Assembly (NCBI GenBank): GCA_013339895.1
Contig: JABACO010000008.1
Coordinates: 10,148,846 to 10,212,845, forward strand
Direction: 5' to 3'
DNA from: Ephydatia muelleri
Lineage: Eukaryota; Porifera; Demospongiae; Spongillida; Spongillidae
DNA length: 64,000 nt
This document shows, in pieces, positions 43,964 to 53,400 of this stretch (the stretch's first letter is position 1; each line of letters begins with the position of its first letter). The position numbers were made by a program, and so were the translations under genes. The notes below the pieces were generated by a model. It did not search any database and was not told the origin of the DNA. It saw nothing but the letters and a program-made list of their open reading frames with translations.

Positions 43964-46886
43964 ATGATTCGACAAGGGAGGTTGTCAAAGAAGCTTAAGT
44001 GTGAAAGGTACAATCGCCAATGCACTACCCTGACTGTCTCCATTGACATTGACATCTGGATGAAAGCCAGGAGAGCTAGGCACCATCTAGAGCAGCAACT
44101 TAGTCAAGTTACTGTTGTGCAGGCACTTCTTCCTCCAGGTAAGTTATTTTGGTATGCTTTTAAAGAAAGTTTATGATGCGGCCTGTCTGTATAGGATGGT
44201 CCAAAGTAAAAGATTTGGAATTTGCCAAGGTGGGTTAAAGATTCTGATGCTATTTTGAAGTTGTCCCGATGTGTTGTCATTGATGACACCATGCAGTGGC
44301 ATGTTCAGGTACATTGTGCACAAGTCACAACACAGCAGGTTGAATACGTGTTTCTTCTGTAGGTGGATGGTAAGAAACTGATGTCATCAGTGCTTACTTT
44401 CAACCAGGTCCCTCAGCACCTTACATCTCTTGCTGATGTCAAGACACTTTTGGACCTAGTACACAGCTGCCATGTATGTTGTGGTAATGGTGATGAGAGG
44501 TTCATGGATTACATTTTGTCAAAGGATGGAAAGATAATGAATCGTCAAGGTACTGTGTAATTTTGTGAAATATTATGATGATCCATATGCATAAAATACA
44601 GGCACAGAGTGCGTTGCATATCTGGACATTGTACATGTACATTCTACCATTTGCCATGCTGAGTGTGAGCTCCCAGTGATGTCAGATGAAAACAGTGGCC
44701 AGCGCTGCAACTGGTGTACATCATACCCAGAGCACCCTAAGGGCCTTACTAAGCCATCATGAGAAACATGACGCTGATACCAGCCGCACTGACCCTAGTG
44801 GTCATGCGTCATTCTCACGCTTAAGTAGTCCCGAAAAGTGTATCTGTTACCATACATAAGCTACGAGTAGCCTACCAATGTCAAGTAACCAACTCCAAAT
44901 GAAGCTGCAAGCTGTGACTGAGGAAAGAGGCATTTCTGTGAACAGTAGTCTACATAATGATCTGTTACAGATTATGCAAGACAATGCTGAGGCAGTCTGT
45001 GAAGCTCACCCACCTGATTCTTTTGGACGTGTGTTTTGGGAGACACAGATGAAGGCTGCTCTTTGGATGATGCACGGCATATGCGTTGGGACCCTGTCAT
45101 GGTGCGGTGGTGCCTCTACCTTTGTCATCTGTCTAGCTCAGCATATGAAATGATAAGGGAAACTGGTACCATCAAGCTCCCATCTCAACAAACGCTAAGG
45201 GACTACACCTACCACACTAAAGCTGTAGTAGGGTTTTCTTCTCAAGTTGACCAGTACCTGTCCACTGTTGTATGGAGAGAGACAAGTGAGTAATCATCAT
45301 TTTTGATGAGATGCATATACGTCAAGACCTTACATTTGACAAGCACTCAGGTAACTCATACTTCAGTAACCTGTCATTTGAAATCTATTAATAGGTGGTC
45401 TGACTGGGTTTGTTGACATTGGCGACATAAATAATCACCTATCCCAGTACGAGAGCCAAGTCTGCAATGATGACATCAGGGATTCTTTAGCCTCATCTAT
45501 GTTGGTTCTGATGATCAGAGTAGATTATTCCCAAACCTTAAATTTCCATATGCTCAATTTCCCTGCACAGAGTTATCAGGTATGGCTTCATGAAATCATT
45601 GCATTTTATATTGATTTATTCCATGCTAGGTGATCAACTTTTTCCTATTATACGGAATGCCGTGTCTCGCCTTGAGAACCTGGGGTTTATAATACTGGCT
45701 CTTTGTTGCGATGGTTTGTCCTCAAACAGGAAGTTTTTTCATCTTCATGATGCGGGTTCAAAAATGCCTGTCAACTAAGTTATTAATCCTTAACCTCATG
45801 ATAGTGAAAGACGCTATATCTTCTTTCTGTCGGATCCACCACACCTAACGAAGACAACAAGAAATTGCTGGGCAAACCCCAAAAGAAAGTTATGGGTAAA
45901 TGTATTTAAGATTATGTTTCAACATGTTCATCTTGCGCTATACATCGTATAGTGCAATGGAATGGATATCTCATGGGACCATCTTAAGGAGCTATACATG
46001 AAGAATCGATCACAGGGAGATGATGCTGGTTTATCATTGGTTCCAAAATTAAAGTATGAGCATCTGCACTTGACTAGCTACTCCAAGATGTGAGTTGATC
46101 TGGCAGCACAAGTAAGAGTCACATGTGCTGTATCCAATTACATGAATGTTTATGGATTGCATGCATAATAGGTTCTTAGCAACTCTGTGTCAAAAGCTCT
46201 GATTTTAGCTGTTGGGCCAAAGGCTACACAAACGTCTCGATTTGCAGAGATGTTCAATAAGTTTTTCGATTGCTTGAATGTTTCAAGCCTATCAGCAGGA
46301 AAGTTCTCCAGGAACCCATTTAGATCACCATATAGATCAGGCACTGATTGGAAACTGAAGGTATGTTTTCATTAAAATTGTATTTCACACTTTTATCAGG
46401 TCAAATAATTATTTAGTGGCTAACAGATGTGTTTTTGGACGAGTGGGAAGAAAGTGTCAAAGGGAGAGAGGGTTTTGACAAGTCTCAAAAAATCCTGATG
46501 ATACTCAGTGCTGAGACAAGGCAAGGTTTGAGACTTACAGGTAAAACTTGCTTATGTGCATTGTGTAATATTTGAAGAACATCCATCTTTCAGTGATGTC
46601 ATTTGTTGAACTGGTTCAGTACGCGTTCACAATTCCACGGGTATCGGTATTTCTCAGCAATAGGGTATGCCAAGATCCCTTGGAAAACTTTTTTGGACAG
46701 CAACAGCAAAGAGGAAGGGCCCATGAGCACCCTTCAGTGTCTGAGTTCATCCGCAATACACAAGCCCTGCGAGTCATTTCAACTACTTGCAATACAATCC
46801 GAGGGAATTGTCATGGCAGTGCTACCATTAGTGAGGACTTGACCAATGCTGGTCCCCTTGCTAAACGACCCCGAAGAAGTGCATAG
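43964..46886 (+). pseudogene. P-element/THAP9-like transposase
   Basis: Multi-exon pieces in order: MIRQGRLSKKLKCERYNRQC (43964), VLTFNQVPQHLTSLADVKTL (44390), AHPPDSFGRVFWETQMKAAL (45000) continued in another frame by DARHMRWDPVMVRWCLYLCH and PSQQTLRDYTYHTKAVVGFS, GLTGFVDIGDINNHLSQYES (45395), NAVSRLENLGFIILALCCDG (45650), DPPHLTKTTRNCW (45835), KLKYEHLHLTSYSKM (46050) and CQDPLENFFGQQQQRGRAHE with NTQALRVI (46660-46790). These are signature blocks of THAP9/P-type transposases: the CDG segment and the final DPLENFFG...QRGR block. Frame change near 45060 and stops show it is inactive. No THAP domain is recognisable upstream; the outer hAT interrupts the 5' part. Confidence 0.75.
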
Positions 46887-46897
46887 TTGTACCCTTT

Positions 46898-47134
46898 GTG
46901 ACTTCAGTTGATGGACTTCTTCATCGGGAAGCAGAGCACTTCCTGAAGAGAATGGCCACATGTGTTGCAAGCAAATGGAAAAAGTCTAATGCACAAACAT
47001 GTGGCTACATCAGAGCAAGGCTTTCATTTGCCATCATCAGAGCAGCCAGCCTATGCCTAAGGGGTTCCAGAGTAAAGTGGAGAAGTGGCCTGGGCTTTGA
47101 GGATGGGGCCGCTCTTTACTCAATCATGCATTGA
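46898..47134 (+). other. C-terminal cassette after the P-like transposase
   Basis: Open frame with HFLKRMATCVASKWKKSNA, GYIRARLSFAIIRAASLCLR, RGSRVKW and EDGAAL before a stop. Homologous to the minus-strand fragment at 5384-5605, and in its core to the end of the RT-type fragment at 36928 (WLRC). It may be the last exon of the P-like gene or the end of a different element. Confidence 0.5.
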
Positions 47135-47276
47135 AGAGTCTGAACCATTTATTGGTTAATAAATTCTGATCAATTATGTGATATGCATGATGGCTCTGTG
47201 TGTGTGTTAAATTAGAAAAAAAAATTTTTTGATTTTTTTTTTTTTCGTTTATTACTATTATTAATTGAATGTTCAA

Positions 47277-49466
47277 ATAAATGCACATTATTATTTACAT
47301 CCTTATTTCAATATAAATGCACCAGATAATAAAAGGTTTATGGCGGAGGAGCTATCCTAGAAAGGATAGCTGTGGCATTGGCACACACAAGGTTGAGATT
47401 CAGCCGACCATAGATCTCGTGGAGTATGGTGGACTTTGGCCGGCATGTGGAGGTGGCAAGTCTGGAGGCTACAGAAGAGATGATGGCTGTGGCTTCCTTT
47501 CCCCAAGCCCCATAGGTTTCCACTACCATAGGGACACATACCCAACCTAGTTCAGAACATTTAGGGTCATTGGCTTGGTGCTTCCTAGCCTCGGTGGCCT
47601 GGGCTGCAGCAGTGGCCGACACTCCCGCTTCCAACAAAGTGACAGGATTAAGCGGTGAGGTGATGCTCACATCTAATGCTGCAGTTCTGCCCAAGAACCA
47701 GTTGGGAAGTAAGATGTCAGCTGGACGGGTCTTGCTGTGGTCTCTGCTAAGATTATTGCCAACTTCTACCTTAACCCCTATGTGCGCCCGACGACAGGTT
47801 TCTACCAGGATGTTCCTAATCCTATTATGGCGAGAGACCACATCTCCACCATACTTGCAGGTAACTGCATGGTGGCCAAGGTGATCAAGTGTACTACCTG
47901 GGCACAGTGCACATTGGGAGCCCTCTGAGGTGTCAAGTCCAAGCCACCATTTGATGGCCACCTGGAAAACAGGGGGATCCAAGTGAAGCCCCAAGTTCTC
48001 AGAGGGCACAACTGAAAGCCAGGATGCAGCATGGGGGGAGGAAACTGACAGAAGGCGTGCCTTGTCGGCTACCGATGATGAATTCAGTAGTATGTTGAAA
48101 ACACGATCATCCAAATTACCAGAAAGGTATTTCTGGGAGACTGATGAAGTGAGGAGAGACTCAACACTGACTGCATCTGCAGGTGAGACCAAGCTGTTGA
48201 ATGTCTCTATTGCTTGAGACAGATGGTGAGATGACTGCAGACCGAAACCAGATGAGCATAAGGAGGAGATGAAGGCTGCCGATGAGTGGCGGGATAATGA
48301 CCGAAATCCAAGGCCCCCTCTACTTGGACTAAGCTGAGCTTGTTGCCATGCTGTATCAGACATGTCTACCCCAATACATTGACAGAAGGTCATTCGGATA
48401 TCATCATCGATAAGAGCAAAGACTTTAGATGTGAGTATTGATGGAGTTGCCCTTGCCAGATGTACCAGTTTGCAAAATGCCCCACAAAGACGAAGAAGGA
48501 TTAATGCAACCTGCGGATCAACTATCCCAACCTCCTCAAGTAGTGACAATAGGATCTTTGCTTTGGTGTGTTTTTTGGAAATAAAAGAGGAACAAAACTC
48601 CTGGTCGCCGATGGGAATCCCTAGAATCTCCAAACTGGGCTTGTCAGATTTCTTCATGCGCAATGGGAACATGTCAAGGCCATGTCGGCTAAACGCCTCA
48701 CATTTAGGCAGGTTGACAATAATACCTAGAGCAGGGCCTTCTTCCTGGAGCAAAGACAGTATCCTGCACAACGAAGACCTGGGCCCAGCCATAACCCCAT
48801 CATCTAAGTACCAGGCATGGAATGGTAAGTTAGAGCAGGCACTGTCTCTTGCTACTTTCATGACTAAGATGTTTAAGACAAGTGAAAATAACAGGGGTCC
48901 AAGTGGATCTCCTTGTTGGACACCTGACTCTGATGTCAAGCAGCCTAAATGGTGCCAAAGAAGAGGGTGCTGTCCATAGCACCAGCTGACCCAAGGGAGA
49001 AGTTCAGGGAAATGCTTGGCACACTCTGACAGGATAGCTTGGCGAGAGACCAAATTAAATGCATTCGTCATGTCCACTTTCAAAACACCAAAGTCATTTT
49101 CCGACCAGTGTTGTTCTATACATGTTCTCAAGCCGTGAGCAATCTTCTCAGCTCCACAAGGGAAGGCCACACCAAATTGATATGGCTCAAAAAATGATGC
49201 CATTTTGCTTCGAAGGGCAGCACAGAGGCATTTCCCTGTCAGACGCCGTAAGGCTTCCCCCACAGCAATAGGGCGGATGTCTCCTGGTACGGGCTTGTTT
49301 AGGGCAGTTAGATTACCTCCTGCGAGGAAGATGGCAACATCCAGTGGAGCACTACCGGAGATCAGCAGATTGATGACAGCACGGAGTGTGTGGAGGAGTG
49401 GAGTCTGCAAAGGAACCTCTGCAGCATCAATCCTGTATTTGGAGCCCAGAGGGTCCAGCTGCAGTT
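47277..49466 (-). mobile_element. 5'-truncated non-LTR retroelement (RT plus putative RLE)
   Basis: One open frame of 690 codons (49410-47338, open upstream to 49466) followed by a roughly 60-bp 3' UTR. It sits inside the P-like element near its right end and abuts the 3' end of another copy (49467-49592). Confidence 0.8.
47338..49410 (-). CDS. Reverse transcriptase with C-terminal zinc knuckle and nuclease-like domain
   Basis: 690 residues from the first Met; the frame continues upstream without a start, so the N-terminus is missing. RT motifs: RPIAVGEALRRLTGK (about residue 46), VLKVDMTNAFN (motif A, about 109), SGVQQGDPLGPLLF (motif B, about 161) and WYLDDGVMAG (motif C, about 199). Near residue 500, CALCPGSTLDHLGHHAVTC is a CCHC-like knuckle followed by SRHNRIRN. 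Then RPADILLPNW and TAALDVSITSP resemble the PD-(D/E)xK restriction-like endonuclease of R2/Utopia-type non-LTR elements. It copies element RNA at a nicked target site. No inactivating change is visible inside the retained frame. The exact clade is undetermined. Confidence 0.85.
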   Translation of the reverse strand: MQTPLLHTLRAVINLLISGSAPLDVAIFLAGGNLTALNKPVPGDIRPIAVGEALRRLTGKCLCAALRSKMASFFEPYQFGVAFPCGAEKIAHGLRTCIEQHWSENDFGVLKVDMTNAFNLVSRQAILSECAKHFPELLPWVSWCYGQHPLLWHHLGCLTSESGVQQGDPLGPLLFSLVLNILVMKVARDSACSNLPFHAWYLDDGVMAGPRSSLCRILSLLQEEGPALGIIVNLPKCEAFSRHGLDMFPLRMKKSDKPSLEILGIPIGDQEFCSSFISKKHTKAKILLSLLEEVGIVDPQVALILLRLCGAFCKLVHLARATPSILTSKVFALIDDDIRMTFCQCIGVDMSDTAWQQAQLSPSRGGLGFRSLSRHSSAAFISSLCSSGFGLQSSHHLSQAIETFNSLVSPADAVSVESLLTSSVSQKYLSGNLDDRVFNILLNSSSVADKARLLSVSSPHAASWLSVVPSENLGLHLDPPVFQVAIKWWLGLDTSEGSQCALCPGSTLDHLGHHAVTCKYGGDVVSRHNRIRNILVETCRRAHIGVKVEVGNNLSRDHSKTRPADILLPNWFLGRTAALDVSITSPLNPVTLLEAGVSATAAAQATEARKHQANDPKCSELGWVCVPMVVETYGAWGKEATAIISSVASRLATSTCRPKSTILHEIYGRLNLNLVCANATAILSRIAPPP

Positions 49467-49592
49467 AATTTGGTATATTCTTTTCAAATAAATGCACATT
49501 TTTATTTACATCCTTATTTCAATATAAATGCACCAGATAATAAAAGGTTTATGGTGGAGGAGCTATCCTAGAAAGGATAGCTGTGGCATTGA
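49467..49592 (-). repeat. 3' end of a second RT element copy (head-to-tail)
   Basis: About 105-110 bp nearly identical to 47277-47386: AATAAATGCACATT, CACCAGATAATAAAAGG, GGAGGAGCTATCC and the hairpin AGCTATCCTAGAAAGGATAG. It encodes the same last residues (SRIAPPP). The full copy begins directly downstream of it, giving a head-to-tail arrangement. Confidence 0.85.
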
Positions 49593-49672
49593 TTATTAAA
49601 AAAATTTTTTTCAATCAAATTGGCAATGTATTGCGTTTCCAATCCTCGTTCTGTAAGGTTATTTAATCTATG

Positions 49673-49924
49673 ATGTCTTCATCCAATTCTGAATCAAGCG
49701 ATTGTGAACAAGAGAGCCAGCCTGGCCCTTCAATAAAGCGCAAGATTAAGTGCAACTACAAGAGTAAATTTTCAAAGGAGTGGACAAAGACCTGGCCCTT
49801 CATCATGGCGGTACCTGGCCTTTTCATGTACAGTGCCGGCTCTTGCGAGCCGGCACTGTATAGTATACTGTTCTGTCAATACCAGCGAGTGCGTAATGTG
49901 AAAGATCACATTAGCAGTCAGTAA
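49673..49924 (+). pseudogene. N-terminal fragment of a zinc-finger hAT-type protein at the P-like insertion site
   Basis: Open frame beginning MSSSNSESSDCEQES, then KCNYKSKFSKEWTKTWPF, which resembles the start of ZNF862/ZMYM-type hAT proteins (KYKxxFxxEW, from memory). The expected Cys pair does not follow and the frame soon ends. The P-like element is inserted at its start codon. Confidence 0.4.
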
Positions 49925-50377
49925 AATATTAGCAAAGTAAGCACTATCTCAGCCGAGGCTTTCATTTCCATCAGTTGATCCACTTACATCGCAGAAGGTA
50001 AGATTCTATAGTCTGTCCCAACTGTTATTACATATATATTTATTGGCAATGTTATTTGTACAGGAACTTAAAATGGTACAATGTGAATTGGTGGTAATTA
50101 TGTACAGTGTAAATGCTAACAGTGAATATAGAGCATGTGTAAACAATTTACGGACCTTTTTATAAAACTCAAGGTTTTTTTAATTTTGGCAGGTTGGCAG
50201 CGGTATACGACAAGCTAAGGTCGGGCCACACCCAATTTCAAACTCCGGCCCTATTTCCGAGATGTGACGTAACAGACCAATATGATAATCTTTACACATT
50301 AATTCGAAATAACGCACAATTTTTCCCCCAAAGACCGCCATGACACGGCAAAAGGAAATGCGTTTTACCCTCACAAC

Positions 50378-50385
50378 TGACGTCA
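50378..50385 (+). promoter_or_regulatory. CRE/ATF-like palindrome TGACGTCA upstream of gene 4
   Basis: Sixty bases before the ATG at 50446, with CAGCCGTTTCTCGCTTGATT between; conserved with the other two first exons. Confidence 0.5.
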
Positions 50386-50445
50386 CCGCTTCATATCAGG
50401 CGCAGCCGTTTCTCGCTTGATTATTATCATCGTGTACTGCTCAAG

Positions 50446-53400
50446 ATGGCTACCGCTGGCAGCACTACCGGTAACAATGGTAGCGCACAACAGCAGAGCG
50501 GGGGTCCCAGATTGCCTCCCGTCCAGGAGTAAGTGGCTCTTTACTAGTATGTGAGCTTCGTAATTAACTCGACATATCGTTTTCAGACAACATATGCAGC
50601 AGCCTGTGATGCGCGTGCAGGTTGGTTGGTGGCTTTCTTTCAATATATTGTACACGTATGTAGTCTCGCTCATGGTGTGCATGGTGAGCAGCAGATTCAG
50701 AATTTTGGGGGAGGAGAAACGGGAGAGGAGGAGAAGGATATGGTCACAAAAATATGGGTGTAATAATTGTATACAGGGTGTCTCACAATCAACGAAAAAT
50801 CTCTTTTAACATCGTGTCGTGAAATTAGACAACTCCAGAAAATTAGTCTGATTGTTTCCATAAGTTTGCGATAAGAAATACATCTCCAGAAAGCTAATCT
50901 CACGCTGAGCAGTTATAAGCTATTCAATTGCAACCAGTACTTAGCTGCACTTATCCTGTTTGCTTACAAGTTGTCTGAAGCCCATTTATTCTAGAAGACT
51001 TCATTCTGCATAAGCCCAGGCAGTCAAGTTTGTATTTGGCTTCTTTTTGTGGCAATATAACTTGCAGCTGTTCTGTGAACAGTTAGATCTGTCCCCATCA
51101 TTGTGCAAGCTTAAATATACTTGTACTAATGTATTGTTAATACCTGTGCCTTCGTGGAGGTTCTTATTGCACCAAGTGTTGTAAATGCCAAGATCACAAG
51201 TGCGGTTGGCTGAGAAAGATGTCAATAGCGCAGCCCGAACTAGCCATAGGATTGAAACACCTGCAGGTCACTGTCCATCTTGATGAAGTCCTTGTAGTTG
51301 CAGACAATGAATCTCAGCTGTTTTGGTCATTGGCTTCGCAATGCAAGCATATATCATAAGAGCGATATACACCCAGTGTGCCAAGTGTTTGCACCACTTT
51401 AAATCTCTTCTACACCTCAAGAAGCATGTAAATGGAATCTCTGGGTGCTCTCAACTTTGCCATGAGGCACGCTGACCAGCTTTTAGCAAAGATGGACTTC
51501 TCTATTGCTGATGCTATTGACCGAACAGCAAGCATGCATTTAGGTGAGACTCCACCATATGCGCCCAAGATTTATGCTGGTTGTGCTCACACAATTAAAA
51601 AACATGCTCTCCTCTAAGGTAAGCAGAATGATTCATCAGTGCAGGATAGCAGGAGACAAGAAAGAGCTCAGCAAGTTATGTTTTTAGCTGATTGTGTCTA
51701 TGACAGATTGGAGGACATGCAACTGCAGAAAACCATTAGTCTTAGTGAGTTGCCGCTCCCAGTGAAAATAGGGGCAGTCTATCAATGTATTGGTTGCAAA
51801 CCACAGGCACCACCTGCTGGTAGTGGTTACAAGCATGGAAGACCTGTGAGTAGCAGAGTCTGAGGGGAAAAAGGCTAAGGTGTCTTACAGTAACTGTGAT
51901 ATGCCAAAGGACCTAACAAGTTGAATAAACAAGAGCTACAGGCCTATCTATTCCACCACAATCTGAAAAAAAAAAACTGGAAACAAACCTGAGCTCATAG
52001 TTTGATATTGATTTTATCATACACACCCACACACGCAAACCACTCTACATTATAAAATCATGCCATGTAGTTTAGTGCACATTAATGCCATTGATGTAAG
52101 AGCTGCCACTCTCCCTCGACAGGTAAAGGCACTCTTGTCATGCAAGTGCATGTATATTTGCAGTATAAAATACTGTAAATATAATAGGGTGTGTGCCTAG
52201 GAGAGAGGAGGTGTGTCTTGGAGAGAGGAGGTGTGTCTTGGAGAGAGGGAGTGTGTCTAGGAGAGAGGAGGTGTGTCTAGGAGAGAGGAGGTGTGTCTAG
52301 GAGAGAGGAGGTGTGTCTAGGAGAGGCAGTGTGTCTAGGAGAGAGGGGTGTGTCTTGGAGAGAGGGGTGTGTCTAGGAGAGAGGAGGTGTGTCTTGGGGA
52401 GAGGGGTGTCTAGGAGAAATAGTTGTGTCTAGGAGAGAGGGGTTGTCTAGGAGAGAGGGGTTGTCTAGGAGAGAGGGGTATCTAGATGAGAGGGGAGTGT
52501 CTAGGAGAGGGGTGTTTAGGAGATAGAGGTGTGTCTAGGGGAGGGGGTGTCTAGGAGAAAGGGGTTGTCAGGATGTTTCAATCCCTTCTTGTATGTCCAT
52601 CATTACTTCAACACCACAGGACTAATAGAATGCATTCGATTAGAGTCTCGGATTATTGTGAAACTTGCTAAGAACCTGTAGCTATGGTTACAGGAAATAG
52701 ATAATTCCCACCCATATAAACTAATGCCACCTTCTTCACACCTTCCTACTCTCTTCCTCTTTTTAATCTCCTCTGTAGGCGAGGAGAGAGAGAAACTGCT
52801 CGTTATTGTGGACCCCAATACCTCACAAATACGGGTGGTCGCATCAAAACAAATAGAAAATGGCTTAGAACCTGCAGAAAGCTTGATGTCTTGCATCTTG
52901 GCAGCCTGAATCACAGGAATAAAGCGTTTGAGGTGACTTTGGTCAGGAAAGCATCTGGTGTATTTCAGGAGAAACTCTTTGACATTCTCAATCGCAATGA
53001 ATGGAAATCCACATTTCATCCAATTCTTGACCAAATCCATTCTGGAAAATTCAGTCAACATCTCCTAAATGATCACTCAAAGCTGAAGGAGCAATGGCTA
53101 CATCACCACATGATGGGCCAGGTAAGGACCCTGTGTCCATACTTTCAAGTACTCCAGATCTGACTTTTCCACTTTCTGGGGACTTTTGGTATGTTGCTTT
53201 ATTTGTCTTGTGTTTGGCTGAACCTGTGTGATCATGAATTCTTTCCTTTTTGATGTTAACCTCCTCACAACACGCTAAACAGAAAACATATGCCTTCACC
53301 CCTGTAGTGAATTGGTATGGCTCATTTTTAAACTCCTTTTCTGACAGCCTTTTTTCCGGATTCATGTTCACCAAATGCTTCTTTTTGTCTTTTGTTGACC

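Larger units (their letters stand above)
37710..49672 (+). mobile_element. P-element-like transposon carrying nested elements
   Basis: Inverted ends CATAGATTAATAACCTTACG (left) and complement of CATAGATTAAATAACCTTAC (right); the similarity runs on to GGATTGGAAACGC. Direct repeat ATGTCTTC at 37702-37709 and 49673-49680 (the left copy shares its last C with the end). P elements make 8-bp duplications, and the encoded transposase at 43964-46886 is of THAP9/P type. Removing nested insertions leaves about 4 kb. The insertion site is the first codons of an open frame beginning MSSSNSESSDCE. Confidence 0.75.

Noticed and set aside
48431..48979. Plus-strand 182-codon frame inside the RT element
   Set aside because: Antisense shadow of the 690-codon RT frame.
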